From assembly GCA_963762575.1 (NCBI GenBank), contig CAVXLL010000002.1, positions 124,001-188,000 of the forward strand: a stretch of DNA of 64,000 nucleotides. The letters are read 5' to 3'. The stretch's first letter is position 1. Every line of letters starts with the position of its first letter. A program made the position numbers and the translations under genes. The notes below the pieces were generated by a model. That model saw only the letters and a list, made by a program, of their open reading frames with translations. It was not told where the DNA came from and did no database searches. Source of the stretch: AP-15 sp963762575 (lineage in GTDB: Bacteria; Pseudomonadota; Alphaproteobacteria; ATCC43930; CGMCC-115725). Positions 34,527 through 42,620 of this stretch are shown one piece after another.

Positions 34527-36383
34527 TCAGATGTCGCGCGGCCAGGCATCGCCTAACTGAAGGACCGCGCGGGCATATTCGGCGTGTGAGAAGATCATCG
34601 GTATGTTGCCGAGCAGCAGTCGCGAGCGGCTGTCGACCTCTTCCGAGAACAGCCCGGAATTATCGGTCAACTGTTCGATCCGCTGCAGCATGGTTTCACT
34701 ATCGTCGCGCCGTCCCATCAGCGCATAAACCGCAGCGAGCCAGAAGCAGCACGGCAGAAAAGCGCCTTCGAACCGGCCCATCGGCAAATCGCTGTTCTCC
34801 GGCCGGAACCGATGGACGAGCCCGTCGATCATCAGTTGTGCTTCGATTTGCTGAATAGTCGCGACCACGCGCCGGTGGGTCGGCGGCAGAAATCCCATAA
34901 GCGGGATCAGCAGTGTCGACGCGTCGAGCGTGTCCGCGTCATAGTGTTGGCGAAACGATTGCAATTCGTCACTCCATCCACGCTCCATGACTTCAGCGTG
35001 GATCTCGGTCATCACCGCTCGCCATTGCCGAAACTTGCCGTTCTCGCCTATCCGGTCGGCGAATTCGAGCGCACGCTTCAAGGTCGTCCAACTCATGACC
35101 TTGCTGCTGATATAATGCCGCCGTCGATCCCGCTCCCAGATCCCGTTGGTCGGCTTGCGCCAGTTTCTGGCTGTGTAGTCCGCAATTTCTCGGATCAGCC
35201 GCCAATATTCCGGAGCCCAGCGCCCACCCTGGTCAAGATAAATGAGGGCGCAATCGGCGAGATAACCGAAACAGTCGATCTGACGTTGGCGGTAAGCGTG
35301 ATTGCCGAAGCGCACCGGGCGCGAATGACGATAGCCGGCGAGATCGTCCCGCGAGCGCTCTTCAATGTCAGTGCCGCCGTCGACCCGGTACAGCACCTGA
35401 AGCGGCATCTCGGTAGAAGAATCGAGCCGCGACAGCCAGCTCAGATACCGCTCGGCGCTCTCGACATCTCCCAGCACGGACAAGGTCGCGATCGCCATCG
35501 AGGCGTCGCGTATCCAGGCATACCGGTAATCGTAGTTGCGGTCGCCGCCGATCCGCTCGGGAAGCGAGCTCGTGGCCGCCGCGACGAGCGCTCCGGTCGG
35601 CGCGAAAGAGAGCAGTTCGATTGCCAGGGCGGAGCGGATGACGCGATCTCGCCGCGGGCCTCGATAGCTATAGCGCCCGCTCAATTCGCGCCAATGGCGC
35701 AATGTGGCCTGCAATGCCTCGTCAGCTGCGTGGGAGTTCCACGCCGCCGGGTCATTGGCTAGCCCAAGGATCGCCCAGAACTCTTCCCCTGCGCCGAGCG
35801 CAAAGCCGGCGCAGACGCCATTCGGCGCCGGCTCGACTGGTCGTGAGGTCCACAGACCGAGAGCAAAGCCCGCGACCCTCAGCTGCAGACCGCCCGGCAC
35901 CCGCGATGTGGCGAGGCCGGGCGCAAAATCGTCACGCGGCATCAGCTCCATTGCGCAGGTAGCGGAACCGCGCTTGCAGCAAAGCCGGCGCAGCAATGTC
36001 CGGCGACCCTCGTCGCCTGCTGGCCGCGACGCATCGGGCGAGAGCATAGCGTCCGTCAGCTCGATCTCGCCCGCGGCGCTCTGCCACGTCGTGACCAAAA
36101 CGTTGTTGTCGTCAACATAGCGTTGGTGGCCGGCCGCAGCATCGGTCGGACCCAGGTGCCAATAACCGCCGCGCTCGGCATCGAGAAGATTAGCGAATAC
36201 CGGAAGGCCGTCGAAGTCGGGTAAGCAGAGCCACCGGACTATCCCGTCCGCGCTAATAACCGCCGCGGTCCTGCGGTCGCCGACTACACCCAATTGAGCA
36301 AGCAGCGGGTAGGTTTCCGCAGTGCCGACATCAATGTCCGGCACGCGGGAAAGGTGCTGATCGCGCGCGCTCGCCTCTGTCAT
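34527..36383 (-). CDS. Glycoside hydrolase family 15 protein (glucoamylase/trehalase-like)
   Basis: A 618-residue enzyme from ATG 36383. The N-terminal trehalase-like beta domain (residues about 20-260) starts AETYPLLAQLGVVGDRRTAA. The (alpha/alpha)6 barrel follows with GGDRNYDYRYAWIRDASMAI, the first catalytic Glu in PTNGIWERDRRRHYISSKVM, and the second in NSGLFSEEVDSRS. GH15 members release glucose from alpha-glucans or split trehalose; actinobacterial relatives of this architecture are trehalases. No signal peptide is visible, so it is probably cytoplasmic. A perfect EcfG promoter lies upstream, consistent with a role in stress-linked trehalose or glycogen turnover. Confidence 0.87.
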   Translation of the reverse strand: MTEASARDQHLSRVPDIDVGTAETYPLLAQLGVVGDRRTAAVISADGIVRWLCLPDFDGLPVFANLLDAERGGYWHLGPTDAAAGHQRYVDDNNVLVTTWQSAAGEIELTDAMLSPDASRPAGDEGRRTLLRRLCCKRGSATCAMELMPRDDFAPGLATSRVPGGLQLRVAGFALGLWTSRPVEPAPNGVCAGFALGAGEEFWAILGLANDPAAWNSHAADEALQATLRHWRELSGRYSYRGPRRDRVIRSALAIELLSFAPTGALVAAATSSLPERIGGDRNYDYRYAWIRDASMAIATLSVLGDVESAERYLSWLSRLDSSTEMPLQVLYRVDGGTDIEERSRDDLAGYRHSRPVRFGNHAYRQRQIDCFGYLADCALIYLDQGGRWAPEYWRLIREIADYTARNWRKPTNGIWERDRRRHYISSKVMSWTTLKRALEFADRIGENGKFRQWRAVMTEIHAEVMERGWSDELQSFRQHYDADTLDASTLLIPLMGFLPPTHRRVVATIQQIEAQLMIDGLVHRFRPENSDLPMGRFEGAFLPCCFWLAAVYALMGRRDDSETMLQRIEQLTDNSGLFSEEVDSRSRLLLGNIPMIFSHAEYARAVLQLGDAWPRDI

Positions 36384-36449
36384 TCGTCGAAACGTCCGCT
36401 TGATGGCGCGTTCGTTTTGCCGAGCCCCGCGGGTTCTCGGATAACCGCA

Positions 36450-36474
36450 AACGCCTGCCCTTTTGTATTGTTCC
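36450..36474 (-). promoter_or_regulatory. EcfG-type promoter, perfect match, for the GH15 gene
   Basis: On the minus strand: GGAAC (36474-36470), 16 bases, CGTT (36453-36450). It fits the EcfG consensus exactly and lies 66 bases before the GH15 start codon. With 31822 and 30193 it makes three such sites within about 6.3 kb. Confidence 0.7.
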
Positions 36475-36593
36475 GACTAGCCGACGATGGTCTGCGGTAG
36501 CAACTCATAGGGGGCGCAAGTGTTAGAAAACTGTAAGACCTGCCAGTCCGAGCCGTCGTTATGCGGTGCAAACAGTTCTCGTCGAGGTGATCA

Positions 36594-37712
36594 ATGCCGC
36601 GTGTGTCATCTCCCGGCTCGAACTCCGCAGAGACGCAGTCTCGGCCATTCCGGGTCAACATGCAGAGATTGCAAGCGGGGGTGACGATCCCGCGTGCACT
36701 GGCCTACCTGGCGCTGGTCGGGCTCGCAGTCTTGTTTCTATGGCTGACGTTGCGGGTGGATCTGGTGATTTTCGGCGGCGTGCTGTTCGCGATCGGCCTG
36801 CGGCGCGCCGCCGAGGCGCTGAGTCGCCTGACGGCGCTGCCGGTCGGCTGGTCCCTGCTGGCGGTCGTGCTCCTGATCAGCGCCTTCTTTTCCGGCATCG
36901 GATGGTTTTTCTCGCAGGCGATTGCCGGCCAGATCACCGAGCTTTCCCAACAGCTGCCGGCGGCAGCCGCAAAAGTCGGAAACATGTTCAGCCAGTCAGG
37001 CATTGGTAAAATTCTGAACCAGCACGTCGATACCACCACCGTCCAAACGTCTCCGACCACCCTTCTGGAAAGTTTTTTTGGTGTCGCGGCCAATATCGTG
37101 GAGGTCGTGGCAAGCGTTGTCGTGATCGTGTTCCTCGCCGTTTATTTTGCGGCCGAGGCCAGCGTATATGCGGGAGGGCTGGTGCGGTTGACGCCGCCGG
37201 CCCGCCGTGCGCGAGCTGCCGAGGTCCTGCACGAGACCGCGAGCGCGGTCTGGTACTGGATGCTGGGCCGGCTCTTCTCGATGACCGTTCTCGGCGTCGT
37301 GACGGCGATAGGGCTGTGGCTTCTCGGAGTGCCGTTGCCGGTGGCTCTCGGGTTCCTCGCCGGCATCATGATCTTCGTCCCATACATCGGCGCCTTCGTT
37401 TCGGCAATTCCCAGTGTTATCATCGCCGCCTCGATAAGCCTGACGCTCGCCGTTTATGTCATTGCGCTCTACCTAGGGGTGCACGTAGTCGAGGGCTACA
37501 TCCTGGTCCCGCTGGTGCAGCGCCGGGCCGTTCACCTGCCCCCGGCGCTGACCTTGTCGGCACAGGTCATTCTCGGCTTCCTCGCGGGATTTATTGGTCT
37601 GCTGTTTGCGACGCCGCTCGTCGCCGCCGGGCTTGTCCTGGTCCGAATGATCTACGTCGAGGATATCCTCGGGGACCGCGAGAGCGAGCCCGCTCCATTC
37701 GAGGCGCGGTAG
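36594..37712 (+). CDS. AI-2E family transporter (UPF0118/PerM-like permease)
   Basis: A 372-residue integral membrane protein from ATG 36594; Met 36660 is an alternative. Paired hydrophobic segments at the N terminus (ALAYLALVGLAVLFLWLTL, then VIFGGVLFAIGL) are followed by a soluble loop, and a cluster of segments in the C-terminal half includes ALGFLAGIMIFVPYIGAFVS and HVVEGYILVPLVQRRAVHLP, the family signature. About eight transmembrane helices in all. Family members include a proposed autoinducer-2 exporter and Na+/H+ antiporters; the cargo here is unknown. It is followed within 12 bases by a ppc remnant on the other strand. Confidence 0.85.
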   Translation: MPRVSSPGSNSAETQSRPFRVNMQRLQAGVTIPRALAYLALVGLAVLFLWLTLRVDLVIFGGVLFAIGLRRAAEALSRLTALPVGWSLLAVVLLISAFFSGIGWFFSQAIAGQITELSQQLPAAAAKVGNMFSQSGIGKILNQHVDTTTVQTSPTTLLESFFGVAANIVEVVASVVVIVFLAVYFAAEASVYAGGLVRLTPPARRARAAEVLHETASAVWYWMLGRLFSMTVLGVVTAIGLWLLGVPLPVALGFLAGIMIFVPYIGAFVSAIPSVIIAASISLTLAVYVIALYLGVHVVEGYILVPLVQRRAVHLPPALTLSAQVILGFLAGFIGLLFATPLVAAGLVLVRMIYVEDILGDRESEPAPFEAR

Positions 37713-37724
37713 ACCCGCTGGCCT

Positions 37725-37905
37725 TCATCCGCTGTTGCGCAAACCCGCAGCAATGCCGTTGATCGTCAGATAAATCCCGGTAACGACATTCTCGTCGGCA
37801 TCGCCGGCGATAGCGCTTCAACAGCTCGATCTGCATGTGATTGAGCGGATCGAGATAGGGGAAGCGATTGCGGATTGAGCGCGCCAGGAGCGGGTTGCTT
37901 TCGCC
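37725..37905 (-). pseudogene. ppc: Phosphoenolpyruvate carboxylase, C-terminal remnant
   Basis: About 60 codons from the end of ppc remain. ESNPLLARSIRNRFPYLDPL, NHMQIELLKRYRRR, and after a one-base slip near 37801-37808, DADENVVTGIYLTINGIAAG followed by LRNSG and TGA are the unmistakable C terminus, with the invariant RNxG end. The rest of the roughly 900-residue enzyme is missing. The fragment stops abruptly near 37905 against part of a transporter gene on the opposite strand, so a deletion or rearrangement removed the body of ppc here. A functional copy may exist elsewhere. Confidence 0.88.
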
Positions 37906-38161
37906 GTTGTTCTGGACATTGCCGACCGCGTTCCTCAGCGGCACCGCCGCGGCCGGCGGGATCGCGCTGATCAATTCGATCGGCAACCTGGCCGGATTTG
38001 CCGCCCCCTATGCTATGGGCTACCCGAAGGACGCGACCGGCGGCTTCACTGCCGGCCTTCTGGCGGTCGCGTCCTTCCCGTTCTTGTCGGCCATCCTCGT
38101 GCTGATCCTCGGGCATGACCCGGCGCTCGAACGCGGCGACATCCCGGAAGGAGCCCACTAG
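37906..38161 (+). pseudogene. MFS transporter, C-terminal remnant
   Basis: The plus frame LFWTLPTAFLSGTAAAGGIA, then INSIGNLAGFAAPYAMGYPK and TAGLLAVASFPFLSAILVLI, ends at TAG 38161. This is the last two or three membrane segments of a major-facilitator anion symporter of the tartrate/phthalate group (ACS family), where the block FSGTAAAxGIALINSIGNLxGF is conserved. No start or upstream part exists: it abuts the ppc remnant. A rearrangement scar is the simplest reading. Confidence 0.8.
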
Positions 38162-38170
38162 CAACGCAGA

Positions 38171-38323
38171 CTATGGACGTGCACAGCCTTCGAAGGCGTT
38201 GTGGGGACAAGGGAATCCGCCGCCCGGATCTGGTCCGAGATACGCATTCCCAGCCCCTGATCCGCACCCGGCCAGCAGTACCGTCAGAACAACCGCGAAA
38301 GGTGCAAATCTCAACGCCCTCAT
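38171..38323 (-). CDS. Small lipoprotein, 50 aa
   Basis: A 50-residue frame from ATG 38323 to TAG 38171. The N terminus has two Arg, a hydrophobic stretch (FAPFAVVLTVLLAGC) and a lipobox LLAGC with Cys at residue 20; the mature part is Gly/Pro-rich with three further Cys (VLLAGCGSGAGN... FPCPHNAFEGCARP). It lies 32 bases after the ridA stop on the same strand and could be co-transcribed. The ribosome site is weak. Short Cys-containing entericidin-like lipoproteins exist, but no family is recognised here. Confidence 0.55.
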   Translation of the reverse strand: MRALRFAPFAVVLTVLLAGCGSGAGNAYLGPDPGGGFPCPHNAFEGCARP

Positions 38324-38355
38324 AGGCGAGAGGACCGCGCCGGGCTTGCAGAAGC

Positions 38356-38748
38356 CTAGATCACCGCGATCGCTTCGATTTCGATCAGAAACTCGGGCTG
38401 GGCTAGCGCCGCGACGGCGACCAACGTGGAGGCCGGCATTTTCTTGCCGAAGAACTCCTCGCGAATGGCCGCGTAATCGGCGCGATGACGAATATCGGTC
38501 AGATAGGTATTGACCTTGACGATGTTCGACATCGTGCCCCCGCCGGCCTCGACCTGGGCCTTTACCGCCTGCAGGGCCGCCCGCGCCTGCGCCTTGAAAT
38601 CGCCCGCATGCGCCGCACTGCCGTTGTCGCCATAAGCCACCTGGCCCGCGATATAGAGGATCGTCTCGGCGCCGGTCACCTTAACGGCCTGTGAATAGGT
38701 CGGCGGATCCCACACCCCGCGGGCAGCATATTGCTCGATCTTGGCCAT
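38356..38748 (-). CDS. RidA family protein
   Basis: A 130-residue protein of the YjgF/YER057c/UK114 family. The trimeric fold and active-site residues are suggested by ETILYIAGQVAYGDNGS, GTMSNIVKVNTYLTDIRHRA and LVAVAALAQPEFLIEIEAIA. In true RidA enzymes an Arg in the block IVKVxVYLxD...R deaminates reactive enamines and imines; here the late motif PEFLIEIEA carries the usual acidic residue. It could be a RidA-like 2-aminoacrylate deaminase or a member of a related subfamily with another substrate. Followed by a small lipoprotein gene on the same strand. Confidence 0.88.
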   Translation of the reverse strand: MAKIEQYAARGVWDPPTYSQAVKVTGAETILYIAGQVAYGDNGSAAHAGDFKAQARAALQAVKAQVEAGGGTMSNIVKVNTYLTDIRHRADYAAIREEFFGKKMPASTLVAVAALAQPEFLIEIEAIAVI

Positions 38749-38846
38749 CCCTCGCTCCTCCTATGAATGGAACGGCCCCAAGCTAAAAGCCGTCCGCAAC
38801 GAGCGTCAATTCGCTCGTCGCGGACGCCAATCGGGAGTTAGCCGGA

Positions 38847-39290
38847 TCAAGGCTGCTGGTCGGCCGGCCGGGCGCGTTCGGCGGATTGCTGGCGATAGAC
38901 TTCCCGCTGCTTCTCGCGCCATACGGCCCGCTCCTCCGGATCGAGCTTGCCATCGTGGTTGCTGTCGATTTGGTCGAACCGCTCGCGATAGAGCTGGTCG
39001 CGCTCCTCGGCGGGCATCGCCGCCACCCGGTCGTAATAGGCCTTGCGGCGCTCGATGCTCGCTTTCTCCGCAGCCGAAAGGCCGGGATCGGCCAGCTGGC
39101 GTGCGAGCCGCGCTTGGCGCTGCTGCAGGTCGCGCGCGCGGAAGTCGCGATACTGGTCGAAGGTGATCATGTCGCCAGCCGCAGCAGTTTGGGGAGCGGG
39201 TTGAGCAGCCCTTTGCGCAACGGCCGGCCAGTGCCACCACGCCATTGCCAGCAGGACCGCCGCGGCGGCCGGGAGCGTCCATTTCTTCAT
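38847..39290 (-). CDS. EF-hand-like exported protein
   Basis: From ATG 39290 the product is 147 residues (ATG 39296 and GTG 39323 are alternatives); GAGGAG lies just upstream. MKKWTLPAAAAVLLAMAWWH is a signal peptide or N-terminal anchor. One canonical EF-hand loop, DQIDSNHDGKLDPEE, is present at about residues 107-121, with a second degenerate acidic region earlier (ITFDQYRDFRARDL). The rest is a charged helical segment rich in Arg, Glu and Gln. It probably binds Ca2+ in the periplasm. Small calcium-binding EF-hand proteins of this size are common in alphaproteobacteria; the partner is unknown. Confidence 0.78.
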   Translation of the reverse strand: MKKWTLPAAAAVLLAMAWWHWPAVAQRAAQPAPQTAAAGDMITFDQYRDFRARDLQQRQARLARQLADPGLSAAEKASIERRKAYYDRVAAMPAEERDQLYRERFDQIDSNHDGKLDPEERAVWREKQREVYRQQSAERARPADQQP

Positions 39291-39394
39291 CGTCATCTCC
39301 TCGGGTTTGTGCCCCCCGCACACAATTAGAACAAAACATGATCAAATTTAGCAAGCTAAATTTTGCGCCCGCTTCTCGAAAGGCCGGCCTTCCG

Positions 39395-40351
39395 TCAGAC
39401 GAAGAGCCGCTCCTTCTCCAGCCCGTCATAGAGATGGGCGACGAACTCGCCGTAGCCGTTCCATTTGAGGGTCGGCACGCGCTCGTTGGTGCCGAGCACC
39501 CGCTCCGTCGCCTGGCTCCAGCGCGGGTGGGGAACCTCGGGGTTGACGTTCGCCCAAAACCCGTACTCGCTGCCCTGTACGGTTTCCCAGAAGGACACCG
39601 GGCGCTTCTCGGTGAACGAGAAGTGGACGATCGACTTGACCGATTTGAAGCCGTATTTCCACGGCAAAATCAGCCGCAACGGCGCCCCGTCCTGCTTCGG
39701 AACGGGCTTGCCATACATGCCGGTCACCAGAAAGGCGAGCTCGTTTCCTGCCTCGGCGATCGTGACGCCTTCGACATAGGGCCAGGGGTACCAGACTTCC
39801 TTCTGCCCAGGTGCGGTCTTCGGGTCGAGAAACGTCTCCATCTGAACGTATTTTGCCGAGCCCAGCGGCTTGGCGAAATCGACCAGGGCCGCCATCGGGA
39901 AGCCGCTCCACGGCACCGCCATCGACCAAGCCTCGACGCAGCGGTGGCGGTAGAGCCGCTCTTCGAGCGTCATCTTTTTCAGCAGATCGTCGATATCGAC
40001 AGTGAGCGGCTTCTCGACCAGCCCATCGATCTTGACCGTCCACGGACGGATCTTCAACGCCTGGGCTTCGGACGCGATCGATTTTTGCGACCCGAACTCG
40101 TAGAAATTGTTGTACGTCGTGGCCAGCTTTTCGTCGGTCAGCGGCCGGTCGAGCGTGTAGCGTAGGTTGCGCTTGGCGGGATAGAGGCCGGCCGACGGGT
40201 CTTCCTCCGCTGCAAGGGCAGAACCCAATGCAGGCGTCAGAATCGAGCCGGCCGCAATCGCTTGGATCAGCGCCCTGCGCCCAACGAATACCGCCTCGGG
40301 CGTCGCCGCGCTCTCGCGCAACTCCCAGCCTCTTCTACGCCGGCTCAACAC
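39395..40351 (-). CDS. msrP: Periplasmic methionine-sulfoxide reductase, molybdenum subunit
   Basis: A 318-residue YedY/MsrP protein. A twin-Arg stretch (FVGRRALIQAIAAGS) precedes a hydrophobic segment and an Ala-rich cleavage site, consistent with Tat export. The sulfite-oxidase-fold Moco domain shows NNFYEFGSQKSIASEAQAL, the Cys ligand in YRHRCVEAWSMAVPWSGFPM, and the C-terminal region KYGFKSVKSIVHFSFTEKRP. It repairs oxidised methionine in periplasmic proteins using electrons normally supplied by the membrane haem subunit MsrQ. No msrQ gene is adjacent, so the donor must lie elsewhere. The Moco genes at 50.6-53 kb could supply its cofactor. Confidence 0.93.
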   Translation of the reverse strand: MLSRRRRGWELRESAATPEAVFVGRRALIQAIAAGSILTPALGSALAAEEDPSAGLYPAKRNLRYTLDRPLTDEKLATTYNNFYEFGSQKSIASEAQALKIRPWTVKIDGLVEKPLTVDIDDLLKKMTLEERLYRHRCVEAWSMAVPWSGFPMAALVDFAKPLGSAKYVQMETFLDPKTAPGQKEVWYPWPYVEGVTIAEAGNELAFLVTGMYGKPVPKQDGAPLRLILPWKYGFKSVKSIVHFSFTEKRPVSFWETVQGSEYGFWANVNPEVPHPRWSQATERVLGTNERVPTLKWNGYGEFVAHLYDGLEKERLFV

Positions 40352-40429
40352 GACCGCACCTCGCTAACGTTGCGACCCAAAAGTTTGGGTCGGCCTCCCG
40401 CGGCGCCAAGTCACGCTTTCGCGATCGAC

Positions 40430-42475
40430 CTATTGCGCGGCGTCGGCCGTGCGCGAGGCGAGCACCTTCTCCGCCGGTCTGCCGGTCAGCTCCTGCATAT
40501 GGTCGAATCGATGGGCGAAGCTGCCGACCCCCATAGTCAGCGAGCGCAGCTCGACAATCAGGTCATGCAATTCGCTTTGCGGCAGATGGGCGCTGACGAC
40601 GTCCCATCCGGGCCAGTCGGGCTTGGCGTCGTAGCCGAGGATCTGGCCGCGCCGTCCCGAGACCAGGCGCTGAACCCGGGCGGTGAACGCGTTCGGCACC
40701 GAAATCTCGACCATATCGATCGGCTCAAGCAGGATCGGCTCGCATTTCGGCAGCGCTTCCTGGACCGCCTGCCGTCCCGCGGTTTTGAACGCTTGATCCG
40801 AGCTGTCCACCGCGTGGAATTGGCCGGTGATCAGATTGACCGCGACATCGACGACCGGAAAGCCGATCGGTCCGTGGAGCAGCGCCTCGATCACCCCTTC
40901 CTCAACCGCCGGGATATAGTTGCGCGGGATGGCCCCGCCGACGACGCTGTTGGTATAGGTAAAGCCGGAGCCGCGCGGCAACGGTTTCACCTCGATCGTT
41001 ACATCGGCGAATTGTCCGTGCCCACCGCTCTGACGTTTGAAGCGGGAATGCTGCTGGGCTCCCTGCCGGATCGTCTCTTTGTAGGGGACCCCGGCGCGCC
41101 TGCCGTTGACCGCGAGATTGTGGCGGGTGCGCAAGCGGTCGATGGCGATCTGCAGATGGATGTCGCCTTGCCCCCACAAGACCATTTCTTGCGTATCGGC
41201 ATTCTGTTCGAGCTCGAGGGTGGGGTCCTCCTCGACCAGCTTGCCGATTGCGCCGGTCAGCTTGACGTCGTCCGTGCGCCGCTCGGAGGTGATCGCCAAG
41301 CCGTAAACCGGCTGCGGCCGTTCCGGCTGCGGCAATGGCGTCGCCTTGCCGGACGGGGTCAGGACGGTGCCGGTGGCGATCTCCTCCATTCGCGTCAGCC
41401 CGACGACTTCGCCGGCCTGAGCGGCGGGAACCTTCTCCTGCTGAGCTCCGACCAGGCGCAAAACGCCGGCGACGCGGCTGCCGTTCAGCACCATGCCCTC
41501 AGAGATCGCGCCGCGCCAGACGCGAACCAATGACAGCTTGCCGGTGTGCGGCAGGTGATAAGTCTTGAACACCTGCGCCAAGGGCTCGCCTTCCGGAGCG
41601 ATCCCCAGCCGTTCTGCGGTTTCCTGAGGCGCCGGCGCCTCATGGCGCAGTGCCTTCCACAGCCGCCGTATTCCAAAATCCGCCTGCCCCGAGCCGAGAA
41701 ACACCGGCACGACCTGCGCGCCTTTCAGGGTGCGGGTCAGATGCTTGTAGATCTCCTCCTTGGGCGGCTCGACCTCTTCGAGCAATTGCTCGAGCAAGGT
41801 GTCGTCAAAATCGGCGAGCTTTTCGATCAGCCCGGTGCGCGTTGCGCCTTCCTGCTCCCAGAAACCGTCGGGAAGCGGCATCAGATCCGATGGCTGGCCC
41901 GGCCGGTAACGATAGGCGCGCTCGCTGACCAGGTCGACATAGCCGGTGATCTCGCCGTCAGGCCCGCGCAGCGGCACCTGGCGCAGCACCAACGGGCGCT
42001 CGGAGACCGATTGCAAGGCGGCCAGCAGATCCCGGACTCGCGCGTTGACGTTATCCATCTTGTTGATGAAGATCATGTGCGGGATCTTGTGCCGGTCGAG
42101 AAACCGCAAGAGAGCGCTGATGGTCAGAGCGCGCTCGACCTCAGGCTCGACAACGACGACCGCGACGTCGCTGACCAGCAACGCCCCTTGCGCCTCATGA
42201 AGCAGCTCGACCGAACCCGGGCAGTCGAGGATCGTCCAGCGGTCCCCGAGAAAACCCGCACTCGCCACGTTGAGCTCGGTCGACATCTGGCGGGCGCGCG
42301 CTTCCGGCGAATGATCCCCGACCGCGTTGCCGTCGCGCACGCTGCCGCGCCGGCTGGTGCTGCCGCTTGCGTGCAGCAAGGCTTCGAGCAGGGTGGTTTT
42401 ACCCGAAAGATACGGGCCGATCAGCGCGGCACAACGCGGAGCTTCAGTCGAATTCGCCATGGGCGCCTCCATCAT
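40430..42475 (-). CDS. Elongation factor G-like GTPase
   Basis: A 681-residue translational GTPase (ATG 42475; ATG 42460 possible). G1 is GPYLSGKTTLLEA, G3 is TILDCPGSVELLHEAQ and G4 is FINKMDNVNAR; domains II to V follow, with QSGGHGQFADVTIEVKPL in domain IV and MGVGSFAHRFDHMQEL near the end. The effector region around HSPEARARQMSTELNVASAG and the G1 loop (YLSGKT in place of the usual DAGKT) differ from housekeeping EF-G, so this is the EF-G-like paralogue branch. These are thought to act in ribosome recycling, stress or specialised translation. It is not next to rpsL/rpsG, unlike fusA. Confidence 0.85.
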   Translation of the reverse strand: MMEAPMANSTEAPRCAALIGPYLSGKTTLLEALLHASGSTSRRGSVRDGNAVGDHSPEARARQMSTELNVASAGFLGDRWTILDCPGSVELLHEAQGALLVSDVAVVVVEPEVERALTISALLRFLDRHKIPHMIFINKMDNVNARVRDLLAALQSVSERPLVLRQVPLRGPDGEITGYVDLVSERAYRYRPGQPSDLMPLPDGFWEQEGATRTGLIEKLADFDDTLLEQLLEEVEPPKEEIYKHLTRTLKGAQVVPVFLGSGQADFGIRRLWKALRHEAPAPQETAERLGIAPEGEPLAQVFKTYHLPHTGKLSLVRVWRGAISEGMVLNGSRVAGVLRLVGAQQEKVPAAQAGEVVGLTRMEEIATGTVLTPSGKATPLPQPERPQPVYGLAITSERRTDDVKLTGAIGKLVEEDPTLELEQNADTQEMVLWGQGDIHLQIAIDRLRTRHNLAVNGRRAGVPYKETIRQGAQQHSRFKRQSGGHGQFADVTIEVKPLPRGSGFTYTNSVVGGAIPRNYIPAVEEGVIEALLHGPIGFPVVDVAVNLITGQFHAVDSSDQAFKTAGRQAVQEALPKCEPILLEPIDMVEISVPNAFTARVQRLVSGRRGQILGYDAKPDWPGWDVVSAHLPQSELHDLIVELRSLTMGVGSFAHRFDHMQELTGRPAEKVLASRTADAAQ

Positions 42476-42620
42476 CCTGAAGAGCTGCCGCCGCAGGCCG
42501 GGACCGCGGGCCCGGCGGCGCCTTTATCTGTTCCTGAAGTTGCGCGCCGGCCGGCAGGATGGCAATCGAAATTTCGCGCGGTCAAATCCCGCGGATCGCG
42601 GCGGTTTCGGCAGCCGTCAG

